Assembly (NCBI RefSeq): GCF_900590755.1
Contig: NZ_UUOC01000020.1
Location: 62,001-126,000 of the forward strand
Direction: 5' to 3'
Length of the DNA stretch: 64,000 nt
Source: Pseudomonas viridiflava
Lineage (GTDB): Bacteria > Pseudomonadota > Gammaproteobacteria > Pseudomonadales > Pseudomonadaceae
The notes beneath the pieces were generated by a model that saw only the letters and a program-made list of their open reading frames with translations, was not told the origin of the DNA and searched no databases. Made by a program: the position numbers and the translations under genes. Positions 8,540 to 17,452 of this stretch are shown here, one piece after another (positions within the stretch are counted from its first letter, which is position 1; each line of letters begins with the position of its first letter).

Positions 8540-8559
8540 TTCTAACCTAATCATTAAAT
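8540..8559 (+). promoter_or_regulatory. repeated promoter motif, copy 2
   Basis: TTCTAACCTAATCATTAAAT, 78 bases after copy 1 in the same orientation. The 14-mer CGTTCTAACCTAAT starting at 8538 recurs exactly at 11544. Confidence 0.5.
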
Positions 8560-8677
8560 AATTGCATATTAAACAAAATCGTTATGCTTATATCTTCAGC
8601 AACGCAGCAGCTTCCCTACCCGACCCCTCTCCAGGCGGAGGTTTAACCAACAACAAACAAAGAGAGGTAACACCGTC

Positions 8678-9559
8678 ATGTCCCTGCTCCAGAAACAGCC
8701 GGCCTCGCAACCACCGCTTCACATTGTCAGATCCCTGCGCGTCACCCGCCTTGAACCCACCATCGGTGCCGAGATATCCGGGGTTGATCTGAGCCGTCCC
8801 ATCACCCCTGCGCAACGCGACGAGATCCGCGCGCTGTTGCTGGAACACAAAGTGATTTTCTTCCGCGATCAGAACATCGATACCACGCAGCAGATCGCCT
8901 TCGCCAAGGAGTTCGGCGAGCTGTACGAACACCCCACCACCCAGAAGAACGACAGCAGCAAACCTCACGCGCATCTGATCCAGGCCCAGGACGCCCGTGA
9001 GCTGTACGGGCCGAAAACCACCGGGCGTTGGCACACCGACACCAGCTGGATGTTGAAGCCGACCTTCGGCGCGATTCTGCGTGCCGTGGACTTGCCGGAA
9101 GTCGGCGGCGACACGGTCTGGGCCGATGCAGGCGCGGTGTATCGGGCGCTGCCGGATCAGCTTCGCGAAGAAATCGACACACTGTTCGTGGTCCATGATT
9201 TCAAGAAATCCCTGGACGCGGTGGGCTACGACTACCCGATCCTGGCCCACCCGCTGGTGCGCACTCATCCGGAAACCGGCGAGGACAGCCTGTTCATCAA
9301 CTTCTCGCAAAGCCCTTCCGTGATTGGCTGGGAGCCGGAGCGCAGCAAGCGGTTGATCGAGCGTCTGCATCAGGAATTCAACAAGCCGGAGCATCAGGTG
9401 CGCTTCAAGTGGCGCGAGCACTCCATCGCCTTCTGGGACAACCGCGCCACCCTGCACTACCCGGTCTACAACTACGGCGACTACCCACGGCGCATGGAAC
9501 GCGTGCTGATTGCCGATGATGACATCCCGCATCGGGTGCGGCGTCCCGTTCAAGCCTGA
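8678..9559 (+). CDS. TauD/TfdA-family Fe(II)/2-oxoglutarate dioxygenase
   Basis: A 293-residue dioxygenase. The facial triad is visible: H-x-D in GRWHTDTSWM (near residues 117-119) and the distal His in NRATLHYPVYNYG (near 264), with the 2-oxoglutarate-binding Arg in the following RRMERVLI. Family members such as TauD hydroxylate taurine or other sulfonates next to the sulfonate carbon, releasing sulfite and an aldehyde; TfdA-type members act on aryloxyacids or sulfate esters. The start at 8678 has AGAGAGG upstream. Its position between two sulfonate-type transporters supports an organosulfur substrate, which is inference. It is followed, across a REP, by the thioredoxin-fold gene. Confidence 0.88.
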   Translation: MSLLQKQPASQPPLHIVRSLRVTRLEPTIGAEISGVDLSRPITPAQRDEIRALLLEHKVIFFRDQNIDTTQQIAFAKEFGELYEHPTTQKNDSSKPHAHLIQAQDARELYGPKTTGRWHTDTSWMLKPTFGAILRAVDLPEVGGDTVWADAGAVYRALPDQLREEIDTLFVVHDFKKSLDAVGYDYPILAHPLVRTHPETGEDSLFINFSQSPSVIGWEPERSKRLIERLHQEFNKPEHQVRFKWREHSIAFWDNRATLHYPVYNYGDYPRRMERVLIADDDIPHRVRRPVQA

Positions 9560-9573
9560 AGCCACCCCACTTC

Positions 9574-9645
9574 GTAGGAGCTGCCGAAGGCTGCGAATGC
9601 GGCTCATCTGACACACCGCTGTTCGCAGCCTTCGGCAGCTCCTAC
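9574..9645. repeat. REP-type palindrome (gtaggagctgccg family)
   Basis: Inverted repeat GTAGGAGCTGCCGAAGGCTG ... ending GGCAGCTCCTAC, between the dioxygenase and the thioredoxin-fold gene. Confidence 0.85.
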
Positions 9646-9691
9646 AGGGCGCTTTTAAACGCATCTGCCGTGAAATCAGGAGACATCCCCC

Positions 9692-10378
9692 ATGAGCGAA
9701 TCATTGCATCAACTGTTGGCCAATCTGCATGCTGAACGTGTGGCGAGCTGGGCGCCCGAAGCGCTGCAAGTCAATATCGATCAGCGTCAGACCCTGGTCA
9801 ACGCGGCCAAAAATGCGCGCTTCGTGCAGCGTGGCGATCCGATTCCGGACTTCCAGCTGCACGATGTCAACGGCGGCATTCTGACCCGGGAAAACCTCAC
9901 CGCCCAGGGACCAGCCGTGTTGATTTTCTTCCGATTTGCAGGCTGCCCGGCGTGCAACCTGGCCTTGCCGTATTACCAGCGGCAGTTGTTCCCGAAGCTG
10001 AAGGCGCTGGACATACCACTGGTAGCGGTCAGCCCGCAAGTGCCGCAACGGCTGATCGAAATCAAACAGCGCCATGACTTGCAGTTCCACGTGGCCACCG
10101 ACAAAGACAACTTGCTGGCGCGGCAGCTGGGCATCCTCTACAGCTTCGACGAAGCCTCGCGCAAAGCAGCCCTGAGCAAGGGTGGCGGCGGGATTGGCGA
10201 AGTCACCGGAACCGGCACCTGGGAACTGCCGCAACCGGCCGTGGTGGTCATCGACCCCCAGGGCCAGGTGACCTTCGCCGACGTCAGCCCGGACTGGCTG
10301 GTGCGGACCGAAGCGCAAGTGATTGTGCAGGCAGTGAGTGAATTGCTGGGCGAGCGGGAGGTGCAGATCGCGGTTTGA
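9692..10378 (+). CDS. peroxiredoxin-like (AhpC/TSA, redoxin fold) protein
   Basis: A 228-residue cytoplasmic protein without signal peptide. The thioredoxin-fold core runs from about residue 50 (DPIPDFQLHDVNGGIL) through FFRFAGCPACNLALPYYQ near 90, a C-x-x-C pair in the redox position, and a C-terminal PAVVVIDPQGQVTFADVSPDW. Proteins of this type reduce peroxides or thiol-disulfide substrates, but the CPAC arrangement is closer to a thiol oxidoreductase than to a classic peroxiredoxin. It follows the dioxygenase gene on the same strand and may deal with oxidative by-products or the released sulfur group; that is inference. Confidence 0.75.
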   Translation: MSESLHQLLANLHAERVASWAPEALQVNIDQRQTLVNAAKNARFVQRGDPIPDFQLHDVNGGILTRENLTAQGPAVLIFFRFAGCPACNLALPYYQRQLFPKLKALDIPLVAVSPQVPQRLIEIKQRHDLQFHVATDKDNLLARQLGILYSFDEASRKAALSKGGGGIGEVTGTGTWELPQPAVVVIDPQGQVTFADVSPDWLVRTEAQVIVQAVSELLGEREVQIAV

Positions 10379-10398
10379 AGCAATGAGTGAGAACTTTT

Positions 10399-10472
10399 TG
10401 TAGGAGCTGCCGAAGGCTGCGAAAGCGACTTATCTGATACACCGCTATTCGCAGCCTGCGGCAGCTCCTACA
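10399..10472. repeat. REP-type palindrome (gtaggagctgccg family)
   Basis: TGTAGGAGCTGCCGAAGGCT with its inverted partner ending CAGCTCCTACA; located between the ends of the convergent genes at 9692 and 10502. Confidence 0.85.
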
Positions 10473-10501
10473 GGATTGATGTTCTCCTGATACAACGAGT
10501 C

Positions 10502-11452
10502 TCAATACCCCCGCATGAAATCCACCCGCTCGGCCAACGGTTCACCCTTGTGAAAGCTCAACAGGTTGCTGACGAACTGTTCGATCACGTTGCCCCACAG
10601 ATCCCCCGTGGCCGGTGAAACATGGGGCGAGAGGCGCACTTTCGGATGGCTGTAGAACGGATGGTTTGCGGGTGCTGGCTCGATCTGGCTAACGTCCAGG
10701 GTTGCGCGCTCCAGCTGGCCGGCGTCCAGCGCAGCGATCAACGCCTGTTCGTCCACCAGGCTACCCCGGGCGATGTTGATCAGGTGCAGACCCGGCTTGG
10801 CATGGCTCAACAACTGCGCATCCACCAGATGATGGGTTTCGGCCGTGGCTGGCGCGGCAACCACCACATGATCAGCCTCGGCAAACAGCGCAGGCAGGCT
10901 CTTGGCCCGTTCCACACCGGGCACATAAAACGGCTTGCCGGAATGGTTGGTGGCAATCACTCGCACACCCAATGCCTGCGCCCTGATCGCCAGCGCACTG
11001 CCGATCGCGCCGAAGCCGACGATGCCCAACACACTGCCGCTGACCAGCTGCAATGAATGCCGCTGCCACTGCGCAGGCTCGGTGATCCACACCTCGGGAA
11101 AACGCTTGGCACTGGCCAGCACCGCCGCCAATGCGAACTCGGCCACGGCCACTGCCGAAGTCCCCCGCGCCGAGGTCACCAAGGGCACTTCGAACAACCA
11201 GTCCGGGTAGGTATCGATGCCCGACGAGGACAAATGCACCCATTGCAGGTTGAACGGCCAGCCCGCCGGGCGCAGTGGTTTTTCACCACTGCCCGCGCGG
11301 AACACCGGGCGAGCCAGGAGGATGGTTGCCTCGGCCGGAATCGCATTGGGCGCGCCACCCGCGATAGGCACAAAACTGTATTCAGGCAACCGCTGGCGCA
11401 GCAGTGCATTGACCTCTTCGTCGTGCTGAGTGGCGATTGTGATCTGTGTCAT
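10502..11452 (-). CDS. D-isomer-specific 2-hydroxyacid dehydrogenase
   Basis: A 316-residue NAD(P)-dependent enzyme interconverting 2-oxo and D-2-hydroxy acids. Visible are the nucleotide-binding GIVGFGAIGSALAIRA near residue 140, the substrate Arg in LINIARGSLVDEQAL near 228, the catalytic Glu in SQIEPAPANHPF near 257 and the catalytic His in VRLSPHVSPATG near 275. The Met at 11452 is preferred; an in-frame Met at 11572 would add 40 residues with no family likeness, and GAGG precedes the chosen start. Its upstream region carries the third copy of the motif seen in front of the TauD/aldolase genes, suggesting shared control. Confidence 0.85.
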   Translation of the reverse strand: MTQITIATQHDEEVNALLRQRLPEYSFVPIAGGAPNAIPAEATILLARPVFRAGSGEKPLRPAGWPFNLQWVHLSSSGIDTYPDWLFEVPLVTSARGTSAVAVAEFALAAVLASAKRFPEVWITEPAQWQRHSLQLVSGSVLGIVGFGAIGSALAIRAQALGVRVIATNHSGKPFYVPGVERAKSLPALFAEADHVVVAAPATAETHHLVDAQLLSHAKPGLHLINIARGSLVDEQALIAALDAGQLERATLDVSQIEPAPANHPFYSHPKVRLSPHVSPATGDLWGNVIEQFVSNLLSFHKGEPLAERVDFMRGY

Positions 11453-11545
11453 TGAAACCTCGCGGAACGTGCATGGGCGGCGCTTACAGGGCCGGATCGA
11501 GCCTGAACATAAGCGCTGAAGCCACGCCTGTGAAATGCCGATGCG

Positions 11546-11565
11546 TTCTAACCTAATATTATTTT
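11546..11565 (+). promoter_or_regulatory. repeated promoter motif, copy 3
   Basis: TTCTAACCTAATATTATTTT, about 95 bases upstream of the 2-hydroxyacid dehydrogenase start (minus strand). Shares the exact 14-mer CGTTCTAACCTAAT with copy 2. Confidence 0.5.
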
Positions 11566-11714
11566 TGGTCATTTACAGACATAGCTATATCAGGGTTTCG
11601 CATAACCCTTCAGATTGTGCCGTTATCGCTTATGGAAGCTAACGCGAGAATATACCGATGCATTTGGTTATATATGCATCATGATTAATTATTATATTTA
11701 TACAAACTCATAAT

Positions 11715-11738
11715 GCGCGGGCAAGCGCGCTCCTACAG
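11715..11738. repeat. single REP arm
   Basis: GCGCGGGCAAGCGCGCTCCT plus ACAG matches the right arm of the REP at 23271-23361; no partner arm is visible nearby, so this is a half-element at the end of the DadA-like gene. Confidence 0.6.
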
Positions 11739-11747
11739 GATCCACCC

Positions 11748-12995
11748 TCAGCCCAACCGAAACGGCGCAGGCTCAATCGGCAGGGGCTGGTCCAGCATTT
11801 GCGCAGTCAGCAGCTTCGCGCTGCCCAGCGCCAGGGTGAAGCCCAGGGCGCCCTGGCCGACGTTGAGCCATAGATTATTGAAGCGCCCTGCCCGGTCGAT
11901 GATCGGTTTGCTGTGCGGGGTGCTGGGGCGCAAGCCGGCCCAGGCTTGTGCCTGGTCGAGGTCCAGTTCGGGGAAAGTTTCGGCGACTTGCTGTTTGAGC
12001 AAGGCGATACGCGCTGGATCGACTTCAGCCCGGTCCACGCCCATGTCCACCATCGCCGCGATCCGCAGACGCTGGCCCAGCGGCGCATAAACAACCTTGC
12101 GAGACGCATCAGTGACGCTCAACTGTGGCGCCTGGCTGCCCTCAGCCAAGGGCACGCTCAGGCTGTAACCGCGCAAGCCATACAGCGGCAGCGTCACGCC
12201 CAGCGGGCGCAGCAACGGCACGCTGAACATGCCAGCGGCGATCACCACCGCATCGGCGTTGATGTCGCCCTTGTCCGTACGCACCGCCACCACGCGATTG
12301 CCTTCGTGGACCAGTTCGCGCACTTGAGTGCCCAATGCCAGCGTCACGTTGGGCATTTTTTCAAGCAATCCCCGCAAGCCGACGCAGAAGCCCGCGCAAT
12401 CGGCCGTTGCTTCGCCGGGTGTGAAAATGCCGCCTGCCAGGTCTGCGCCGATTCCCTTCAAGGTCGGCTCCAGCGCGACACACGCGGCGCCGTCGAGCAT
12501 CTGCTGATCAGCACCCAGCGAACGCTGCCAATCGACCATGGGCCTGGCGCCTTCCAGGGCTTTTGCATCGCGATAGACCACCAGTTTGCCGCTGCGCAGC
12601 AGGTCGAATTGCAAGGCGTGCTGGTTCAGCAACTCATCCAGAGAATCGCGACTGAGGAACGACAGACGCAACATGTCGCCGATGGTCCGGCGTACCGCAG
12701 CGCTGTTGCAGTTGGCCAGGAACTCGGTGCACCAGCGCCATTGCGCCAGGTCCAGACGCGGACGGAAGCGCAACGGTGAATCGGCACGCAGCAGCCATTG
12801 CGGTAACTTGCTGATCACTGCCGGATCGGCCAGCGGCGCGACATAGCTGTAACTCAGCTGCCCACCATTCGCGAAGCTGGTTTCCTGGGCCACATCAAGG
12901 TGGCGATCCAGCAGGGTCACTTGCACGCCCTGATTAGCCAGATACCAGGCGCTGGTCAGCCCGACGACGCCTGCACCTATCACGATTACCTGCAC
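11748..12995 (-). CDS. FAD-dependent D-amino-acid dehydrogenase (DadA-like)
   Basis: A 415-residue flavoprotein of the DAO/DadA family. The N-terminal VIVIGAGVVGLTSAWYLANQGVQVTLLDR is the FAD-binding Rossmann motif; ETSFANGGQLSYSYVAPLADP is the diagnostic DadA segment. The C-terminal AWAGLRPSTPHSKPIIDRAG...LWLNVGQGALGFTLA is the second FAD contact. DadA oxidises D-amino acids to 2-oxo acids plus ammonia, passing electrons to the respiratory chain. It is divergent from the ridA-family gene and part of a D-amino-acid cluster. The gene is likely a paralogue of the dad-operon enzyme, because alanine racemase is absent here. Confidence 0.85.
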   Translation of the reverse strand: MQVIVIGAGVVGLTSAWYLANQGVQVTLLDRHLDVAQETSFANGGQLSYSYVAPLADPAVISKLPQWLLRADSPLRFRPRLDLAQWRWCTEFLANCNSAAVRRTIGDMLRLSFLSRDSLDELLNQHALQFDLLRSGKLVVYRDAKALEGARPMVDWQRSLGADQQMLDGAACVALEPTLKGIGADLAGGIFTPGEATADCAGFCVGLRGLLEKMPNVTLALGTQVRELVHEGNRVVAVRTDKGDINADAVVIAAGMFSVPLLRPLGVTLPLYGLRGYSLSVPLAEGSQAPQLSVTDASRKVVYAPLGQRLRIAAMVDMGVDRAEVDPARIALLKQQVAETFPELDLDQAQAWAGLRPSTPHSKPIIDRAGRFNNLWLNVGQGALGFTLALGSAKLLTAQMLDQPLPIEPAPFRLG

Positions 12996-13133
12996 ACTGT
13001 GTCTCCTGAACGGGTTAGCACTGGGTTATGGTTGACCGCCAAATCGGTACTGGCGCTTGTCGATTGCATTGGCTAGTTTCTGGGCACCGCTGAATTCATC
13101 AGCTATTCCCATTAATCAACATCAGGAGTTTCC

Positions 13134-13487
13134 ATGAGCATCCAGAGAATTTCCGTCACGCCGCGTCTTGCAGGCGCTGTTGTTCACAATGGCCTGGCCT
13201 GGTTGTCTGGCCAGGTGCCGGACGACCGCAGCCAGGATTGCGCCGGGCAGACCCGCCAGGTATTGGCCAAGATCGACGCCCTGCTCGCCCAGGCTGGCAG
13301 CGACAAGTCAAAACTGCTCAGCGCGCAGATCTGGCTCAAGGACATCGACGCAGATTTCGCCGCCATGAATGAAGTCTGGGCCGCGTGGCTGCCTGAAGGC
13401 GCCGCACCGGCTCGCGCGACCATCAAGGCTGATCTGGCGTCCCCGGACGTGCTGGTGGAAATCATGCTCACCGCTGCCATCGACTAA
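13134..13487 (+). CDS. RidA family (YjgF) deaminase-like protein
   Basis: A 117-residue protein. RidA proteins hydrolyse reactive enamine/imine intermediates from PLP or flavin amino-acid enzymes to keto acids. LAWLSGQVPDD near residue 20, the imine-contacting Arg in PARATIKADLASPDVLVEIMLTA near 100 and the usual length support this. It starts after CAGGAG and is the only plus-strand gene within the D-amino-acid cluster. Its last codons overlap the end of the convergent deacylase gene by 4 bases. Placement beside a D-amino-acid dehydrogenase, whose product is an imine, fits the known RidA role. Confidence 0.88.
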   Translation: MSIQRISVTPRLAGAVVHNGLAWLSGQVPDDRSQDCAGQTRQVLAKIDALLAQAGSDKSKLLSAQIWLKDIDADFAAMNEVWAAWLPEGAAPARATIKADLASPDVLVEIMLTAAID

Positions 13488-14938
13488 GCTCCCACGACGG
13501 CAGGCTGGCGTTTCAACAAGCGCCCCTGCCGCTGGACCACTTGGCCCTGCTCGTAGCTGGGCACGCCATTGACCACCACCAGATCAATGCCCGGCGCTTG
13601 CCGACAGGGATCACTGTAGGTCGCGACATCCTCGATACGCTGCATGTCCACCAGCACCAGATCGGCAAAGCCCCCTTCACGCAGCACGCCGCGATCCTGC
13701 AAACGGAAACGTGTGGCTGACAGGCTGGTCATCTTGCGCACCGCTTCGGCCAGATCAAACAGCTTCAGGTCCCGACAGTAATGGGCCAATACCCGTGGAA
13801 AAGTCCCCCACAGGCGCGGGTGCGGATTGGGGTCATTGGGCAAACCGTCAGAGCCGATCATCGACAGCGGATGGGCAAGGATCGTGCGCACATCATCTTC
13901 GCTCATCATGTGGTAGATCGCCCCGGCCGGACGCAAACGCTCGGTCGCGTCCAACTGCGACACACCCCACTGCGTGGCGATGTCTTTCAAGGTCTGCCTG
14001 GCCATTTCCGGATGAGGATCGGACCAGGTGATGTAGATTTCCATTTTGCCGTCCACCCGCCAGGCGTCCAGGGTGGTGGAGCTGGCGGAGTACGGATAGC
14101 AATCGCAATTGCAGGACTGCTCGGACGCGGCTTTTTCCAGCGCCGCCAGTGCCAGCGGCGCACGGCCCCAGTTACCCGCTCCGGCGCACTTGAGGTGGGA
14201 GATCACCAGATCGGCACCGGCCTTGCGTGCGGTGCTGAACGACTCTTCGAGGGAATCCAGCAGACCGGCGTGTTCGTCTCGCATGTGGGTGGTGTAGAGC
14301 GCGCCTTCGTGGCCGACGATATCCACCAGCGCCTGCATTTCGCTGACCGGCGCCTGCTTGGCATTGGTGTAGGCCAGCCCGGAGCTGAGGCCGATGGCAC
14401 CAGCATCCAGTGCGCCCTGCAACGCGGTGCACATGTGCTGCAACTCTTCGGGCTGGGCCGGGCGATCAAAACCTGGCATCACATTGCTGCGCAGCGCGGT
14501 ATGGCCGATCAGGGCGGCGACGTTGACGGCGGGCTGGGCCTGTTCGACGGCTGCGGCGTAGGCCTGGAAGGTCGGATATACGAAGGCTTCGCGACTACCC
14601 AGCAGGTTCATCGGGTCAGGCGGCACACCGGGCAAGGTCACCGGTGAGGCGCTGATCCCGCAGTTGCCGACGATCACAGTGGTCACGCCCTGGGAAATCT
14701 TGGCGAGCATGTCCGGGGTGCGAATGACGTTGGTGTCGTCGTGGGTGTGTACATCGATGAAGCCGGGCATCAGGCAGCGGCCATTACCCTCGATGACCCG
14801 CTGCGCCGAGTACTCGGCCAGATCGCCAATGGCGACGATGCGATCACCATGAGTGGCGACATCTGCCACATAAGGTTCAGCGCCAGTACCATCGACTACG
14901 GTCACCTGACGAAACAACAAATCAAAGGTCATGCTCAT
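13484..14938 (-). CDS. N-acyl-D-amino-acid deacylase (D-aminoacylase, amidohydrolase family)
   Basis: A 484-residue zinc amidohydrolase. The metal motif MPGFIDVHTHDD is near residue 62; GVTTVIVGNCGISASPV (near 86-100) contains the conserved NCG of D-aminoacylases; later metal residues fall in HMRDEHAG, VISHLKCAG and SDGLPNDPNPHPRLWGTFPR. The enzyme removes acyl groups from N-acyl-D-amino acids to yield free D-amino acids. It starts 3 bp after the stop of the ABC ATPase gene, so it is the last gene of the minus-strand transport operon and links uptake to hydrolysis. Substrate range cannot be read from sequence. Confidence 0.88.
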   Translation of the reverse strand: MSMTFDLLFRQVTVVDGTGAEPYVADVATHGDRIVAIGDLAEYSAQRVIEGNGRCLMPGFIDVHTHDDTNVIRTPDMLAKISQGVTTVIVGNCGISASPVTLPGVPPDPMNLLGSREAFVYPTFQAYAAAVEQAQPAVNVAALIGHTALRSNVMPGFDRPAQPEELQHMCTALQGALDAGAIGLSSGLAYTNAKQAPVSEMQALVDIVGHEGALYTTHMRDEHAGLLDSLEESFSTARKAGADLVISHLKCAGAGNWGRAPLALAALEKAASEQSCNCDCYPYSASSTTLDAWRVDGKMEIYITWSDPHPEMARQTLKDIATQWGVSQLDATERLRPAGAIYHMMSEDDVRTILAHPLSMIGSDGLPNDPNPHPRLWGTFPRVLAHYCRDLKLFDLAEAVRKMTSLSATRFRLQDRGVLREGGFADLVLVDMQRIEDVATYSDPCRQAPGIDLVVVNGVPSYEQGQVVQRQGRLLKRQPAVVGA

Positions 14939-14941
14939 GCG

Positions 14942-16570
14942 TTAAGCCCTCTTCCCGGTGGAGAAATCCCAGCCTTTGCCGGGCACTGCGTCCATCAGTT
15001 GCCGGGTGTAGGGTTGCTGCGGATTGCCCAGCACTTGCCCGGCCGGACCGTATTCGATGAGCTGGCCGTGCTGCATCACCAGCACGTCATCACAGAGTTG
15101 CGCCGCGACCCGCAGGTCGTGGGTGATGAACAGAATCGCCACGCCCAAACGCTGCTGAATGTCATCGAGCAAGGCCAGCACTTGCGCCTGCACCGAGACG
15201 TCCAGCGCCGACACTGCTTCGTCTGCGACGATCACATCCGGCTCCATGGCCAGGGCCCGGGCAATGGCGATGCGCTGACGCTGCCCCCCGGAAAACTGAT
15301 GGGGAAAACGCTCGATGGCATCGGCCGGCAGCCCCACCAGTTCCAGCAATTGCTGACCCCTCGCCCAGGCATCGGCAAAGCTGACGCCGTAGTTCATCGG
15401 CCCTTCGATCAGGCTCTTGCCGATGGTCATGCGCGGGTTGAGCGAGCGGTTCGGGTCCTGAAAGATCATCTGGATGCGTTTGCGATGGGGCTTGAGCCCA
15501 GCCGCTGACAACTCGGAAATATCCTTGCCGGTGACCCGCACCGCACCGTGGCTCGGAGCAAGCAAACGCATCACGCAACGGGCTACCGTGGACTTGCCGG
15601 AACCGCTTTCGCCAACAATCCCCAGGGTGCGGCCGCGCTTGAGCAAGAACGACACATCATGCACGGCGCGAGTGCCCTGGCGCTGTTTGCCAAACCAGTT
15701 GAAAGCTCCACCCGCCGCCGGATACACCTTGCCCAGTTCGCTGACATCCAGCACCACCTGAGCGCTGGCTTCCAGTCGAGCGGAACGCGGTTTGAGCGCA
15801 GGGACGGCCGCCAGCAAAGCCTTGGTGTAGTCCTCCCGAGGCCGGGCGAGCACGTCATCGACACTGCCCGACTCGACGATCTCACCATGGCGCATCACGC
15901 AGACCCGGTCGGCAATATCCACCACCACGCCCATGTCGTGGGTGATGAACAACACAGCGGTGCCGTGCTTTTGCTGCAACTCGCGGATCAGTTTGAGGAT
16001 TTGCTGCTGAGTGGTGACGTCCAGCGCCGTAGTAGGCTCATCGGCGATCAGCAGGCGCGGTTCCAGCACCAGGGCCATGGCGATCATGATCCGCTGGCGC
16101 TGACCACCGCTGAGCTGGTGCGGGTAGGCATCGTGAATGCGTTCGATGTCCGGCAGATGCACCTGGGACAGCGCGTCCATGACCTTGGCCCGCCGCTCTG
16201 CAGCGCCCAGACTGGTGTGGGTCTGCAGCACTTCATCGATCTGTCGGCCGACACTGAGCACCGGATTGAGGGCCGTCATCGGTTCCTGGAAAATCATCGC
16301 CATGCGACTGCCGCGCAACGCTTTCAACCGGCTATTGCTGACGGCAAGTACGTCCTCGCCTTCCAGCAGGATTCGCCCACTCGTGGCACTGAGTGCGCCT
16401 TTGGGCAGCAGGCCCAGGGTGGTCAGCGAGGTGACTGATTTGCCCGAACCGCTCTCGCCCACCAGGCACAGGGTTTCGCCAGCGGCGATCTCGAAGGAAA
16501 TAGTGTTGAGGATCGGTTTGCCTTCGGATGTGCTCACGCACAACTGTTCAACGCGCAGGACTTCGCTCAT
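14942..16570 (-). CDS. peptide-type ABC transporter, fused two-domain ATPase (DppDF-like)
   Basis: A 542-residue protein with two full ABC domains. Domain 1 has Walker [13 protein letters not shown], signature [15 protein letters not shown] and Walker [16 protein letters not shown]. Domain 2 has [28 protein letters not shown] and [15 protein letters not shown]. This fused arrangement is seen in GsiA/YejF-type importers of peptides or opine-like compounds. The start overlaps the permease stop by 4 bases. In this cluster it probably energises uptake of D-amino-acid-containing peptides or N-acyl derivatives. Confidence 0.88.
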   Translation of the reverse strand: MSEVLRVEQLCVSTSEGKPILNTISFEIAAGETLCLVGESGSGKSVTSLTTLGLLPKGALSATSGRILLEGEDVLAVSNSRLKALRGSRMAMIFQEPMTALNPVLSVGRQIDEVLQTHTSLGAAERRAKVMDALSQVHLPDIERIHDAYPHQLSGGQRQRIMIAMALVLEPRLLIADEPTTALDVTTQQQILKLIRELQQKHGTAVLFITHDMGVVVDIADRVCVMRHGEIVESGSVDDVLARPREDYTKALLAAVPALKPRSARLEASAQVVLDVSELGKVYPAAGGAFNWFGKQRQGTRAVHDVSFLLKRGRTLGIVGESGSGKSTVARCVMRLLAPSHGAVRVTGKDISELSAAGLKPHRKRIQMIFQDPNRSLNPRMTIGKSLIEGPMNYGVSFADAWARGQQLLELVGLPADAIERFPHQFSGGQRQRIAIARALAMEPDVIVADEAVSALDVSVQAQVLALLDDIQQRLGVAILFITHDLRVAAQLCDDVLVMQHGQLIEYGPAGQVLGNPQQPYTRQLMDAVPGKGWDFSTGKRA

Positions 16571-17442
16571 GCCGCACCCCTCTTCTTCATTCGCGGGTCG
16601 AGGGCATCGCGCACCGAGTCACCCAACAGATTGATTGACAGAATGCACAGCGACAACGCCAGCCCGGCCCACAACACCAGCGACGGCTTGAGCTGGAAGT
16701 ACACCCGACCTTCGGAAATGATGTTGCCCCAGCTCGGGATTTCCGTGCCGATACCCGCACCGAGGAACGACAAGATTGCTTCGGTCAGAATCGCCGACGC
16801 ACAGATGTAGGTGCCCTGCACGATCAGCGGTGCGATGGTGTTGGGCATCAGGTGGCGGACCAGAATCCTGAAGGTCGAAGTGCCCATCAGCACCGAGGCT
16901 TCCACATAGGGTTCCTCCCGGGCTGACAACACCCGGGAGCGCACCAGACGTACCACCTGCGGGATTTCCGGAATCATGATGGCGATCATCACGGTCCAGA
17001 CTCCGGCGCTGCTCAGGGAAACAATGGCAATCGCCAGCAACACGCCAGGAATCGCCATCAAGCCATCCATGACCCGCATCAACACCGCGTCGAGGCCACG
17101 AAAATAGCCCGCCAGCAAGCCGAGCGGCAGGCCGATCAAAATACTCAGGACGGTGACGCCGACCCCCACAATCAGGGAAATCCGCGCGCCGTAAACGATC
17201 CGCGAGAACAGATCACGGCCATAGGCGTCAGTGCCGAGCCAGAAGTCGGCGCTGGGTGGTTTCAGACGATTGGCAGGCGACAGCGCGATAGGGTCGTGGT
17301 TGGCGACCCAGGGCGCGAAGATCGCCATGGCGACAATAACCACCAGAATCAACAGGGAAAGCGCCGAGATCAGCGGCACCCGCGGCAGGCCGATCAGGCG
17401 CCGCCGGGGTGCGGGCAGGATCAGAGGAACAGGTTTGCTCAT
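16567..17442 (-). CDS. peptide-type ABC permease (DppC-like)
   Basis: A 291-residue inner-membrane protein with an N-terminal cytoplasmic stretch, a first transmembrane segment ([23 protein letters not shown]) and five more. The DppC-type periplasmic motif [25 protein letters not shown] and the EAA loop [29 protein letters not shown] are clear. It pairs with the DppB-like permease encoded 10 bp upstream and with the fused ATPase overlapping its end. Confidence 0.88.
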   Translation of the reverse strand: MSKPVPLILPAPRRRLIGLPRVPLISALSLLILVVIVAMAIFAPWVANHDPIALSPANRLKPPSADFWLGTDAYGRDLFSRIVYGARISLIVGVGVTVLSILIGLPLGLLAGYFRGLDAVLMRVMDGLMAIPGVLLAIAIVSLSSAGVWTVMIAIMIPEIPQVVRLVRSRVLSAREEPYVEASVLMGTSTFRILVRHLMPNTIAPLIVQGTYICASAILTEAILSFLGAGIGTEIPSWGNIISEGRVYFQLKPSLVLWAGLALSLCILSINLLGDSVRDALDPRMKKRGAA

Positions 17443-17452
17443 GGTCGAGCCC

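Noticed and set aside
8588..9664. 358-codon open frame on the minus strand
   Set aside because: Antisense to the TauD-family gene, which has an intact iron site and a ribosome site.
11913..12779. 288-codon open frame on the plus strand
   Set aside because: Antisense to the DadA-like gene and rich in Ala/Gln/His, typical of shadow frames.
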